DNA of 64,000 nucleotides from an uncultured Bacteroides sp. (GTDB lineage: Bacteria; Bacteroidota; Bacteroidia; Bacteroidales; Bacteroidaceae): assembly GCA_947074345.1 (NCBI GenBank), contig CAMTPH010000003.1, positions 1 to 64,000 of the forward strand, in the 5' to 3' direction. The notes beneath the pieces are model-generated. The model worked only from the letters and a program-made list of their open reading frames with translations, had not been told where the DNA came from and did not search any database. This document shows positions 17,054 to 26,866 of this stretch, one piece after another. How positions within the stretch are numbered: position 1 is the stretch's first letter; every line of letters begins with the position of its first letter. Both the position numbers and the translations under genes were made by a program.

Positions 17054-18607
17054 ATGACTACTAACGACGAAAATATACATATTGGAGAGTTTATTAAAAC
17101 AGTATTTGGTTACTGGAAAATCTATGTTCCAATAGGGATTGCCTTCTTAATAGGGGCTATCGTTTTTTTGATGATTACTCCTAAAGAGTATAGGGTAATA
17201 TCACGCATTCAACTTTTAAGTGAAAAACAAGGAATGATGTCTGAACTTAAAATGATTAAGAGTTCGGGACTCGGTGGTTTACTTGGTGGTAGCTCTAGCG
17301 GTGTGAATGTAGATGATGAAATAACAATCATGCTATCTAGACAAAATCTGACAAGAGTTATTGAAGATAATGAATTGCAAGTTCAAACCTACTTGCATGA
17401 TGGATTTAAGAAATTGATTTTAGACAGAGATGAATCTCCTGTCTCTTTTATATTCCCTCAAGGCTTTTTGCAAGACCTTCAACGTCCTATCAATATTTCT
17501 TTGACGATTAAAGGTAATACAATTGAGAAAGTTAAATGTAAGAGCAGTCTCTTTAAGACTATTACTTTCAGAAATCTTGCTCTTCCTGCAACACTAAGTC
17601 TGCCGGTGGGCGATATAATGTTAGTTCGCAACAATTCGATGGATGGTGAATTTACCATTAATCTACTTCCGTTGCAATTGGTGTACGAGGTAATGGACAA
17701 AGATCTGAATATCAAATCGAGCGAGAAAGCATCTGACGTTGTTTATATGAGCTATGAGTCGTCTAATAAATTGCGTGCAAAAAAGATTCTTAATAGCGTA
17801 ATGAATCAATATAACAACTACTCGAGAGGCGTAAAGGTTCGTGATGCTAACTTAAATGCAGGTTTTGTTCGCGACCGTTTAGACTCAATTACTTTAGAAC
17901 TAACAATGCTCGAAATTCAACTAGAAAAGTACAAGCAGTCTAATAAGATGCCCGATCCTGAATTGTATGCTCAAGCAACTTATTATACAAATAAAGACAT
18001 TGAAAAGACTATCTTAGAGACAGAAACTCGTTTGCATATGCTTAATTATGTTATTAAGTATATTGAGGACCCTAAGAATGAATATTCGGCCATACCTATT
18101 GTTGATGGTACAGGCGAAACTGCAGTTGGTCATTACAACCAACTCTTGGTTGAAAGACAGTATATGCTTTTGACCTCTGAATCTAACAATCCGGCTTTGA
18201 TGTTAATTGATTTGCAGTTGAAAGAGCAACGTAAGATGTTGTTGGAAACAATTAAAAACGTAGCTAAGAATAATCTTCAGATATCATTGAACGCACTATA
18301 CAACAAGGATAATACATTGATTCAACAGATTGATAAGCTGCCTACTCAAGAGCGCGAGTTTATCGAAATGAAGCGTAAACAAAAAATAAAAGAATCAATC
18401 TATCTATTCTTAATTCAAAAGTTGCAAGAAAAAGAATTGATTAACTCGCCCGATGAGGTTGCCGGACGTATTGTTGATGAAGCTTATACTTCATACAAAC
18501 ATATATTCCCTAAAACATCAATCGTGTTGATTATAGCGTTTATTTTGGCGTCTATGGTTTCGCTATTTATTATCTCACTGAAAATATTTGTTTTCAATAA
18601 AGAATAA
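17054..18607 (+). CDS. Polysaccharide chain-length determinant protein (Wzz/Wzc-like, no kinase)
   Basis: The 517-residue inner-membrane co-polymerase has a Wzz N-terminal domain with one membrane helix near 27-46, a long periplasmic region with coiled-coil character (about 270-420) and a second helix near 483-507. No C-terminal tyrosine-kinase domain or Walker motifs are present, unlike Wzc. A Gly/Ser-rich insert (SGLGGLLGGSSSG) lies near residue 73. It controls polymer length and links Wzy to the Wza-like channel. The Wzy-like gene begins four bases after its stop. Confidence 0.9.
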   Translation: MTTNDENIHIGEFIKTVFGYWKIYVPIGIAFLIGAIVFLMITPKEYRVISRIQLLSEKQGMMSELKMIKSSGLGGLLGGSSSGVNVDDEITIMLSRQNLTRVIEDNELQVQTYLHDGFKKLILDRDESPVSFIFPQGFLQDLQRPINISLTIKGNTIEKVKCKSSLFKTITFRNLALPATLSLPVGDIMLVRNNSMDGEFTINLLPLQLVYEVMDKDLNIKSSEKASDVVYMSYESSNKLRAKKILNSVMNQYNNYSRGVKVRDANLNAGFVRDRLDSITLELTMLEIQLEKYKQSNKMPDPELYAQATYYTNKDIEKTILETETRLHMLNYVIKYIEDPKNEYSAIPIVDGTGETAVGHYNQLLVERQYMLLTSESNNPALMLIDLQLKEQRKMLLETIKNVAKNNLQISLNALYNKDNTLIQQIDKLPTQEREFIEMKRKQKIKESIYLFLIQKLQEKELINSPDEVAGRIVDEAYTSYKHIFPKTSIVLIIAFILASMVSLFIISLKIFVFNKE

Positions 18608-18610
18608 GCC

Positions 18611-19792
18611 ATGCGGCAACTAGTTATATCTAAGAATAATCTTTTCTTTTATTTCTTAATTTTCGGATATCTATTTGGGGTAATCTTTTATGATTATCTC
18701 AAATTTGATTATACGGATGAATTAATGGCTTTCTTTCTGGTTGTATTTGCCGGAATTACTGTCTTTGAAAGAAAAGATATTAAGCAACTTAAGCCTTTGT
18801 TTTATTTAGGCTTGGTGTTCTTCTTCTATACCATTTACTCTTTTGCTATTCAATCTAATGTACCACAAGCCATATTAAAGGATTTTGTTATTCAGATAAA
18901 ACCTTTTTTAGGTTTCTTTTGTGCATGGCTTATAGCACCACGGTTTACTAAGAAGCAACGATTAATAGCGTGTATCTTATGTATGATAATAGGATGCTTT
19001 ATAGTAGTGGTTTATATATCGGGCAATTTATGGACGTTCTTTGTTCACCCTTCTCGGTTGGCTACATCTGCAACTGTAACAGCATTATTGTTTTTATACT
19101 GCAGCTCCTTTAACTGGAGTGATATCGTTATTTTTACTATTCTACTGTCGGTAGGACTTCTTTCTACCAGATCTAAAATGTATGGTTTCTGGAGTGTCTC
19201 AGTACTCTTGTGTGTCTATTATAAACTTGGTGGAACAATCCGATTAAATATAAAAACCATACTTATATTTGTTGTAGTTCTTGCTTTGGTGCTTGCCCTT
19301 ACATGGAAAAAGATAGCTATATACTATATCGATGGTTTTATGAATACAAAAGAGATGTGGAGTCGTCCGGCTATGGTATTGACTTCTTTCTTAATCTTGT
19401 ATGATTATATTCCTTTTGGTTCAGGATTTGGAAGCTTTGGTACATTTGCTTCGGGTGAATATTATTCTCCAATCTACGAGAAGTATGGAATAGATAAATT
19501 GTGGGGGCTAACAAGAGAGAACCCTATGTTTATTGCTGATGCATATTATCCAGAATTGGCGCAGTTTGGTATCGTTGGTGTGATACTTTATTTTGGTTTC
19601 TGGATATGGATTGCAAGAAAAGGCTTAGCGGCTCAAGCAGTATCAAAACAAAACGCATTAATTATTATACTCGTATTTCTATTCTTCCTTATTGAGGGCA
19701 CATCAGATGCGACTCTCACACACAATAGGGGATTGTTCGTAATGATATTACTGGGAATAGTAATGGGACAAAATGAAAAACACTTAGAATGA
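18611..19792 (+). CDS. O-antigen polymerase/ligase-family protein (Wzy-like)
   Basis: This 393-residue protein has about ten membrane helices and a large periplasmic loop around residues 255-320 (with SGFGSFGTFASG), as in the Wzy_C/O-antigen ligase family. In this setting it is probably the polymerase that joins repeat units outside the inner membrane. Start ATG lies four bases after the Wzz-like stop, implying coupled translation. It ends directly against the convergent Wzi-like gene, and its last codons encode one arm of a terminator hairpin. Confidence 0.82.
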   Translation: MRQLVISKNNLFFYFLIFGYLFGVIFYDYLKFDYTDELMAFFLVVFAGITVFERKDIKQLKPLFYLGLVFFFYTIYSFAIQSNVPQAILKDFVIQIKPFLGFFCAWLIAPRFTKKQRLIACILCMIIGCFIVVVYISGNLWTFFVHPSRLATSATVTALLFLYCSSFNWSDIVIFTILLSVGLLSTRSKMYGFWSVSVLLCVYYKLGGTIRLNIKTILIFVVVLALVLALTWKKIAIYYIDGFMNTKEMWSRPAMVLTSFLILYDYIPFGSGFGSFGTFASGEYYSPIYEKYGIDKLWGLTRENPMFIADAYYPELAQFGIVGVILYFGFWIWIARKGLAAQAVSKQNALIIILVFLFFLIEGTSDATLTHNRGLFVMILLGIVMGQNEKHLE

Positions 19793-19809
19793 TTATCTAA
19801 GTGTTTTTC
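19777..19809. terminator. Bidirectional terminator within two convergent gene ends
   Basis: AAACACTTAGA pairs with TCTAAGTGTTT around a 7-nt loop, with A and T runs on either side. The hairpin covers the last codons and stops of both the Wzy-like gene (stop 19790-19792) and the Wzi-like gene (stop 19793-19795). Confidence 0.85.
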
Positions 19810-21211
19810 TTATTTTTAATTGGAAACCAAAATTATCTCCATATAAATCTCCGGTATCAAATGCTAACGATCCTGTAAATCTCCAACCTTTTAGTTTATT
19901 GGGTTTGTAAATAACCTCTGCAAATCCCGAAAAGTTCTCCAGTATTTGTGCCGTTGGTTCGAAAGGTGTTCCCCATGAACGGTTAAACGAAAACTTCGCT
20001 CTATAGTCAACCTGTGGTGCAATCTCTCCTTTCCATCCAATATGCATAGCTTTTATGCGTGTATGTCTAAGCGAAAGGAATCCGTCTTTGTTGTAAATGT
20101 TTGCAACGATCAAAGGATTTGAGTTCATCATTCCCCAATGTGTCCAACCTGAATATGCATGATTGTAATAGTTGTCTGCTCCTCCGGTTTTACCAACAAT
20201 AGAAAAGTCCCATCCATGCATTGGACCACTCTGATTGGTCGATTGATAGTACTCTACAACTAAATCGGTGATTGGTTTGAAGTTTTTCATATTGACTTCT
20301 ATTCCCCAAAGACCATCCATGCCATTGAGCTTGCCCATGCCAGAAAAATCTTCGTAAAAGTTCTCTAGATATGCACTAATGTTAAACTCTTTGTGTTTAT
20401 AGGTGAGTTTAATATGTTCGCTGCCAAGAAGGTTGCCATCAAAGAATATACCTTCTCCTCTGTTGAATGGAATGAAAGCGGTTGCATAGTCTTTCCATGT
20501 ATTTCCAAAATCAGTGACTTCATCACCTAAAACCGAGTATCCGCCAAATTGATTATCTATTTGCATGCCAATATCGACTTGCCAATTAGATGTTTCTTTG
20601 CCGAATCTAAAGAAGAAACTTTTATGATGATACTTAATTTGTTTAGCATAAGGAAATCCATTGCCAACATGTTTTCGTTGGTAACGGCCATCTGTAAACC
20701 ATCCATATGATATTTCTGCTTTGAACTGCACAACCGGTCCTAGATGTACATACTCAGGAATACCGATACAAACCTGAGGTACTGGTCGAGCATTGCCCGA
20801 CCAGGTTAATCCACCACTACTTAACTGTTGATTAAGCAGGGGAGAATCAATCTCTCGACAACCGGCCCATAAGCCCAACCATCTATATTGTATATCAGCA
20901 AATATTTGTTGTGGTACAAATACTGTATTTAAGCCTGCACCTACAGCAACGTCAGCACCAAAATGATATTTCCAGTTGTTTACAGTGTCTTTATAGAATA
21001 CTGCTCCTCGCAAATATCCATTATTATCGAGAGAAGATAGTCCGTGTTGGTTGCTCACTTGCCATAAAGGAGTATAATCACCTGTGTGCAAAGTAGTACC
21101 AGCTTCGATAAAACTCGTGATGTTTTGTGCGATAGATTTATTACTGCATATCAATAGTAATGATAATACAATGGTTTTATGTAATAGATAAATTCTTGTT
21201 CTATTTGTCAT
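19793..21211 (-). CDS. Capsule assembly Wzi-family outer-membrane protein
   Basis: The 472-residue precursor has a signal peptide (hydrophobic to about residue 28, ending SIAQ) followed by a beta-barrel-like sequence with many Trp, Tyr and Gly. It fits the Wzi family, outer-membrane barrels that help attach or organise secreted polysaccharide at the cell surface. The last residues end in the aromatic/basic pattern FGFQLKIRKTLR. It leads or follows the leftward block of glycosyltransferases and flippase, 64 bp after the GT4 stop on the same strand, so it could be the last gene of that unit. Confidence 0.85.
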   Translation of the reverse strand: MTNRTRIYLLHKTIVLSLLLICSNKSIAQNITSFIEAGTTLHTGDYTPLWQVSNQHGLSSLDNNGYLRGAVFYKDTVNNWKYHFGADVAVGAGLNTVFVPQQIFADIQYRWLGLWAGCREIDSPLLNQQLSSGGLTWSGNARPVPQVCIGIPEYVHLGPVVQFKAEISYGWFTDGRYQRKHVGNGFPYAKQIKYHHKSFFFRFGKETSNWQVDIGMQIDNQFGGYSVLGDEVTDFGNTWKDYATAFIPFNRGEGIFFDGNLLGSEHIKLTYKHKEFNISAYLENFYEDFSGMGKLNGMDGLWGIEVNMKNFKPITDLVVEYYQSTNQSGPMHGWDFSIVGKTGGADNYYNHAYSGWTHWGMMNSNPLIVANIYNKDGFLSLRHTRIKAMHIGWKGEIAPQVDYRAKFSFNRSWGTPFEPTAQILENFSGFAEVIYKPNKLKGWRFTGSLAFDTGDLYGDNFGFQLKIRKTLR

Positions 21212-21275
21212 ACTCTTTTAAAGAATCAATTTCGGTGTATGATAATAACGCATAATTGATAACGATATTATTGCA

Positions 21276-22463
21276 TTAATTGTTGCAATCGTATATTTTC
21301 ATTAAGCTATCATGGTATTGTATAGCGTTAAATCTACTTTGCGCTCTTTGTGCTATAGATGTATAATCAAATTCAGCATTAAACATTGCGTTGATTTTAG
21401 TTTCTAAATCACTAATGTTTTTTGCTTCAAACGTCATTCCGTTTGTGTTTTCATCTATCAATTCTGGTATTCCACCATTTTTACTACCCAATACAGGTGT
21501 GCCTAAACATAGTGCTTCTATAACTGAAAATGGATTATTTTCGTACCATTCTGAAGGAATAACACTGAAGCGAGCATTGCCTACAAGCTCTTTTATCTCA
21601 TCCCATTGTTTATGTCCTACCATTTGTATTTGTGGGTAATCCTTGATTGACTCTTTAATCTCGTTCTCTAAAGGTCCGCCACCAATAAGTTTCAACGTGT
21701 ATGGAAGATGTTTAGCCGCTTCAATCAAAGTTTTTAATCCTTTCTCATTAGATAGACGACCGATGTAGCAATAATAATCTTCTTTTTTGAAATTATCTCT
21801 TTTGCATTTTTCAACGTCAATGAAATTGCATAAAACAGTTGTCTTATTGCTTTCCATTCCTCCTTGTACAAGTTTGTTCTTTATAAATAGACTCGGGCAA
21901 ATAAATGTATCTGTGAAACTTTCTAATTTCTTTAGAGGCCATTTCTTAGCTTCATAGTAAGCTAAATAACTTGCAAGAGTGGAGTTCTTCATGCACTTAT
22001 GTTTAAGAACGTTTTTCTTATCAGTGAAACACTCTTCGCATGGCTCAACATCGTTTTTAAGACAATCATATCTTGGGCAAAGCAATTTGTAATCATGCAT
22101 TGTCCAAACTACTTTAATGCCGTGTTTTTTGGCTATCTGTGCTATGATAGGAGATAGTTGTGAGTGGATATTTCCAAGATGCACAACATCGGGATTGAAA
22201 TCCTTGATAAGTTTGGTGAATTTTCTCTCTACCTCTTTTGTTCCAAAAGGGCGCATAAATGCTTCAAACATTTTGGGGCCAGGTTTAAATATTACTTCAC
22301 TTGGGAAATAATCGCTCCATTGGCTTTCTATGTTTTCAGGATGTTGCATTGCGAATATAGCAACATCGTGATTGTTTGCTTTTAAGATTTTCTCTAACTC
22401 AATCGCATAAATGCAATCTCCTCCACGTCTATAATAGAATTTATTTGCTAGTATTATTTTCAT
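21276..22463 (-). CDS. Glycosyltransferase, GT4 family
   Basis: The 395-residue enzyme has the GT-B fold of GT4. The N-terminal domain opens ILANKFYYRRGGDCIYA and the C-terminal donor domain carries the YIGRLSNEKGLKTLIEA segment near 230 and the ExxxxxxxE region SVIEALCLGTPVLGS near 318. It transfers a sugar to the growing lipid-linked repeat unit in the cytoplasm. A cluster of six Cys (about residues 129-153) is unusual and might bind a metal. It overlaps the preceding glycosyltransferase gene by 23 bp, so the two are co-translated. Confidence 0.88.
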   Translation of the reverse strand: MKIILANKFYYRRGGDCIYAIELEKILKANNHDVAIFAMQHPENIESQWSDYFPSEVIFKPGPKMFEAFMRPFGTKEVERKFTKLIKDFNPDVVHLGNIHSQLSPIIAQIAKKHGIKVVWTMHDYKLLCPRYDCLKNDVEPCEECFTDKKNVLKHKCMKNSTLASYLAYYEAKKWPLKKLESFTDTFICPSLFIKNKLVQGGMESNKTTVLCNFIDVEKCKRDNFKKEDYYCYIGRLSNEKGLKTLIEAAKHLPYTLKLIGGGPLENEIKESIKDYPQIQMVGHKQWDEIKELVGNARFSVIPSEWYENNPFSVIEALCLGTPVLGSKNGGIPELIDENTNGMTFEAKNISDLETKINAMFNAEFDYTSIAQRAQSRFNAIQYHDSLMKIYDCNN

Positions 22464-23748
22464 TATTCAAAGTATTATATTTTTGGATAGCTTCTTCATA
22501 TATCTTTTCAAAAAGCTTTATTCTTTCTTCGTACATGTATTGCTTAGAACATTCTAAAACACCACTTGATAATTTATTAATCTGATGTGGGTTATCAATC
22601 AATTGTTTTATAGAATGACTAATGTCGTTCGTTACCTGATCATAAGAGTGTATCGGTATTTTAATACCGCAATTATCACATATTACTCCTGCCATGCCAC
22701 AATGATCTAATGATAGGGTAGGAACTGCAAATGACATTGCCTCGAAAAGTACAGTCGTTGTTGCTTCGCCTAGAGAAGTAATAATATGTAAATGAGATTG
22801 TTTTATAATACTCATTACTTGATCTCTTCCTACTTTTCCGAACCAGGTGATTTTATGATTAATATTATTATTATCGCAAAACTTATTCATGTCATTATAT
22901 AATAAACCATCGCCAACTACATTAAGATGCCATTTGCAATCTTTGATCTTATTTAATGCTTCTAACAATAATATTAATGCTTTGTTTTCATCAACTCTTC
23001 CAATCCATACTATCTCAAAGGTATCACCAGAATTGTATGATACTGGTGTTGTAACTTCCATTCTCATTATTCCGTTCTCGGGCATATAGATAGCATCTCT
23101 TTTATGAAAGTTCTTTATTTGCTGTATGGTAGTAGGAGTTGCCCCTAATATATAATCGCATCTTTTTATAGCTTTTTTTACTCTTTGATTATACTTGAAC
23201 GAATAATAATGGAGTATGTTTCTAAGCGTAAATGTTTTAATTTGCGACATTGTACTTAAACACTTTCTTAACTGCCAAGATCTGCGATGTGCACCAGATA
23301 TTGGTCCCCAGCAATAAGGTATGCCTTTAATGTTCCATGCATATCCGGGTTCTTTAAATCCAATAGGATTTAGGTAATGAATAAGATCTATTTTGTTATT
23401 GTAATAAAGCTCTTCGATTGCCAATCGAGCATATTTATGCCAATTCTTTTCTCGAACTATCTGACCAATATTCACTAAACTCTTATCATATTTCTTGCTG
23501 TAATGTTCAAGTGTTTTATAGAATTTATTATCTGGTAAATGAACTTCGACAAACTTAATATTGGGATTATCGTTTTGCTTCTGCCACTCTCTGATAGATT
23601 CAAAATCGCCAAATCCATTGCCTGCATTGCCATATATTACATAAAGCATATTATTTTTGCTCATACTCTTTACAAAGTTCCAAGCTACAGAGTATTCGCT
23701 ACCAAGATAAGGAGAGATTGCTGTGCAAATAACGGCTATTCGTTTCAT
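22441..23748 (-). CDS. Glycosyltransferase, GT4-like
   Basis: This 435-residue glycosyltransferase begins MKRIAVICTAISPYLGSEYS and has a donor-domain motif IVWIGRVDENKALILLLEA near 255. The segment SLGEATTTVLFEAMSFAVPT near 332 holds the conserved acidic region. It should add one sugar of the repeat unit. I chose ATG at 23748. The frame extends upstream to 23781, but the ATG at 23748 overlaps the flippase stop in an ATGA arrangement typical of coupled translation. Acceptor and sugar are unknown. Confidence 0.86.
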   Translation of the reverse strand: MKRIAVICTAISPYLGSEYSVAWNFVKSMSKNNMLYVIYGNAGNGFGDFESIREWQKQNDNPNIKFVEVHLPDNKFYKTLEHYSKKYDKSLVNIGQIVREKNWHKYARLAIEELYYNNKIDLIHYLNPIGFKEPGYAWNIKGIPYCWGPISGAHRRSWQLRKCLSTMSQIKTFTLRNILHYYSFKYNQRVKKAIKRCDYILGATPTTIQQIKNFHKRDAIYMPENGIMRMEVTTPVSYNSGDTFEIVWIGRVDENKALILLLEALNKIKDCKWHLNVVGDGLLYNDMNKFCDNNNINHKITWFGKVGRDQVMSIIKQSHLHIITSLGEATTTVLFEAMSFAVPTLSLDHCGMAGVICDNCGIKIPIHSYDQVTNDISHSIKQLIDNPHQINKLSSGVLECSKQYMYEERIKLFEKIYEEAIQKYNTLNNENNTSK

Positions 23749-25271
23749 CGTTTTCTGATTTTTAAAATAATGGAATTGCAAATATCATAAATGATACTTT
23801 TCTCTTGTCTGTTTAACGTTATAATCCAAAATAGGATAAAGTATATGCTAAATGAAATCATACAAATTATAATTAAGCCGATGAAATCATTTGCTATATA
23901 TAAAGATGTATAATAGATAAAACATAGGCATATAATGAATGATACTATTGATGGAATACTGATCTTCCTGATAAATAACAATATGGATAATCCAATTTGT
24001 TTTTTGGAATAGATTAATCGGGCAATGAATAGGAATATTTCAACTATAATTAATGCTATCGTAATAGAATATATTGGTAAACCACACTTAAAAAGAAGCA
24101 AAGCTATGGGCAACGTACATATTTGTATGATGCTTATTGCTATTTGAAAATGTCTAATATCTCCTTTAGCATATATGCCAGATTGTAAACCAAGGGTAGA
24201 TTGACTTATGATTGTAGCAAATAGAATTATTCTGCAAAAAATGACCGTATAATCGGGGACATTCTTTAGCCATAATTCTAAAATATAAGGTAGCTTTATG
24301 ATGATAGGTATGCTGAAAAATGAAATTAAGAAGAATGATAACTTGCAAGTTAATATACTCAATCGAAGCATTCTATCTCTATCACCAGCACCTTCGCTCT
24401 TCATGATTTGTGGTTCAATAGCTTGCAATAGTGAGGTAGAGAAATAATTCATTTGACCATTTACTTGATTTGCTATACCAAAGGCTGCATTAACGACTGT
24501 TCCTCCAAATATATTTAATATAATGATCATCCCTTGATCTGATAATATTTTGGATACATAACTAAGTGAAGACCAACCTGAAAATTTTAAAAGTGATTTA
24601 TAAATGCTCTTATCAGTTTTTACTTTGATTCTTACCTCTGAATACTTCCAATGACAATAAATTTTTTGAATAAAGGTGGTTAAACTATATATAGTAGCTA
24701 GAAGTACACCATAAGTAATCAGTTTATTGAAAGGCGTATATTGTAAATAGATTGCTATCCCTAACTTGAGCAAAGCCTCAATAGTGAAAATAATCGATAT
24801 GACATAAATATCTTCGTGAGAGTTTATAGCCGCTGTATAGGGTATGGCAATAATCGAAAAGAAAGTGCTTAATACCATACAATGAAAAACGACATGTGCC
24901 GAAAATATTTTATCGGGTGCAATGTTTAGAAATCCATTAAATAGAAACAGTCCGATAATTTCGAATATTATGATTGAGCACAGACCAAAGATTAGATGCA
25001 GCTTAACGCTTGAATGAAATATATTGGCTAGCTTGTTTATATCTTGCATTCCTAATGCATTGGATAAATATCTACGTACAGATGTAGACATAGCGGCATT
25101 TAAGAAAGATAGCATAGTAATAACGCCGGCTACAACATTAAAGATACCAAAATCTTCTGCTCCCAATTCATTTAAAACAATTCTTGTAGAATATAGTGTT
25201 ATGCCAATAGTTAATACCATTTTGGCATACATAATGCCTGTGTTTAAAGCGACTTTCTGAGATGATTGCAT
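23745..25271 (-). CDS. Polysaccharide repeat-unit flippase (Wzx-like)
   Basis: The 508-residue protein has about fourteen membrane helices and belongs to the MOP superfamily. The N terminus (MQSSQKVALNTGIMYAKM) and ILNELGAEDFGIFNVVAG region, here VLNELGAEDFGIFNVV, are typical of Wzx-type flippases. It would move the lipid-linked repeat unit across the inner membrane. I chose ATG at 25271 because this gives the usual short cytoplasmic start; an upstream start at 25328 would add nineteen residues. It heads the leftward block and shares a 587-bp divergent region with the radical SAM gene. Confidence 0.87.
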   Translation of the reverse strand: MQSSQKVALNTGIMYAKMVLTIGITLYSTRIVLNELGAEDFGIFNVVAGVITMLSFLNAAMSTSVRRYLSNALGMQDINKLANIFHSSVKLHLIFGLCSIIIFEIIGLFLFNGFLNIAPDKIFSAHVVFHCMVLSTFFSIIAIPYTAAINSHEDIYVISIIFTIEALLKLGIAIYLQYTPFNKLITYGVLLATIYSLTTFIQKIYCHWKYSEVRIKVKTDKSIYKSLLKFSGWSSLSYVSKILSDQGMIIILNIFGGTVVNAAFGIANQVNGQMNYFSTSLLQAIEPQIMKSEGAGDRDRMLRLSILTCKLSFFLISFFSIPIIIKLPYILELWLKNVPDYTVIFCRIILFATIISQSTLGLQSGIYAKGDIRHFQIAISIIQICTLPIALLLFKCGLPIYSITIALIIVEIFLFIARLIYSKKQIGLSILLFIRKISIPSIVSFIICLCFIYYTSLYIANDFIGLIIICMISFSIYFILFWIITLNRQEKSIIYDICNSIILKIRKR

Positions 25272-25858
25272 GAATAAAAGAAATTTCAATCTAAAAAATA
25301 ATGTACTGGCTTTATCGATATAACACAATTGAAATTCGAATTACAAATTGAATTATGAACTATTATTTATTTTATTAATAAAGCGAAAATAATGTGTCCA
25401 AAGATATATAAAATACTAATAGTTTATTGTGAAAATGGCAAATCATATAGATAAATATGGCTGATAATAGTAATAATGAACTATTTTTTTTAAAATAAAT
25501 GTTTCAACATGTGTTATAATTCTAAATATTATATCACTTTTGTACGCAAAATCAATAATTTATGTTTTAGTTTAAGAAATAACACAACTTTCTAATGCCC
25601 AAATTGTTTAGGGACCGAAGGTGAAACGAAGATTTAAAAAGGATACTTGAATGTTTAAAATATGCTTGTTTGTATAGGCGTTGATAATCAGTATTGTACT
25701 CTTCTATTTGCTATTATTATTTAAATAAATTGTTTAAAATATAATTTTAATGAAATATATTCGTTTATGATATGTATTGTAAAAGTTTCTATATTTAAAT
25801 AAAATGTAAAAACGAAAATATTTCTATTGTTGAATAAAGTGAAAAGTTATATATTTCA
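25272..25858. other. Long AT-rich divergent region inside the exopolysaccharide locus
   Basis: No gene is supported in these 587 bp. They separate the leftward flippase block from the rightward radical SAM block and must hold promoters for both. An imperfect 25-bp palindrome centred on TTCGAA lies at 25326-25350. A less AT-rich patch at about 25595-25640 (GGGACCGAAGGTGAAACG) could be part of a leader RNA, but no terminator or fold is clear. No UpxY-type antiterminator gene and no invertible-promoter repeats were recognised. Confidence 0.5.
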
Positions 25859-26866
25859 ATGAAAACCACTACTCAAGCTAGTTTAATAACCACTTATAGA
25901 TGCAATGCCAAATGTAATATGTGTAATATTTGGCATCACCAGACTAATGCAAGTGACGAAATCGATTCATCGTTTTATGAAAAGTTACCTGATGGTCTAC
26001 GTATTAATATAACAGGTGGCGAAGCTACAATCAGAAAAGATATAGATCGTATTTTTGAAATACTTTATCCAAAAGCTTCATTGTTGGAGCTAAGTACAAA
26101 CGGATTTAATACAGAAACAATTGTTGCTCTGGCAAATAAATATCCAAATATTCTTATTCGTGTTAGTCTTGAAGGACTACCTGCTTTAAATGATTCTAAA
26201 CGTGGAACTCCTAATGGTTTTGATCATGCGCTGAGAACTATGCTTGAATTAAAGAAAACAAAATGTAAGAATATTGGCTTTTCGGTTGTTATCTCACCTG
26301 ATAATTATCAAGATCTAATCCACTTATATGATTTGTGTGCTTCTCTTGATGTTGAATTAGGAAATTCCGTTGTACATAATTCATGGTATTTTCATAAAGA
26401 AGATAATAAGATAGCTAGTCAAGAAGCTTTAAAACAACATGAATTGTTTGTTGAAGCCTTATTGCAATCAAAAAGACGTGGATTTAAAAAGAAACTCAAG
26501 GATTATGGTAGAGCATACTTTAATAAAAGTATTCATCGTAGACTAAGAGGAGATGAACCTGGATATCGTCCAAAATGTGGCGCTCTTCATGATTTTTATT
26601 TTATAGACCCTTTTGGAAATGTATCGCCATGTAATGGTTCAGAAGAAGAATGGGTGATAGGTAATATTAAAGAGAACTCAATTGAAGAGATATTGGCTTC
26701 AGATAAAGCGAAAGAAATATCTGAAAAAGTAGCTAATTGTAATCGTAATTGTGCATTCATTGTTACCGAGCGTCATGATATGGTACGTAAACCTTGGAAA
26801 CCTATTTGGTGGATTGTGAAGAATAAGATGAGAATCAGAATGGGTAAATGTATAGACTTTGAATGA
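25859..26866 (+). CDS. Radical SAM/SPASM domain protein
   Basis: The 335-residue protein has the radical SAM cluster Cys15-x3-Cys19-x2-Cys22 and a GGEATIRKDI segment near 57 for S-adenosylmethionine binding. The C-terminal SPASM-like region has Cys residues in KCGALHDF, SPCNGSEE and NCNRNCAF for additional iron-sulfur clusters. Family members modify peptides, cofactors or sugars; the substrate is not known. It overlaps the next glycosyltransferase by four bases (ATGA), which ties it to polysaccharide assembly. It might modify a sugar or the lipid-linked intermediate, which is inference from context only. Confidence 0.85.
   Translation: MKTTTQASLITTYRCNAKCNMCNIWHHQTNASDEIDSSFYEKLPDGLRINITGGEATIRKDIDRIFEILYPKASLLELSTNGFNTETIVALANKYPNILIRVSLEGLPALNDSKRGTPNGFDHALRTMLELKKTKCKNIGFSVVISPDNYQDLIHLYDLCASLDVELGNSVVHNSWYFHKEDNKIASQEALKQHELFVEALLQSKRRGFKKKLKDYGRAYFNKSIHRRLRGDEPGYRPKCGALHDFYFIDPFGNVSPCNGSEEEWVIGNIKENSIEEILASDKAKEISEKVANCNRNCAFIVTERHDMVRKPWKPIWWIVKNKMRIRMGKCIDFE

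Noticed and set aside
25272-25858. Invertible promoter of the kind that switches Bacteroides capsules
   Set aside because: No matching pair of long inverted repeats was found flanking a promoter, and no UpxY-type gene or invertase is nearby.
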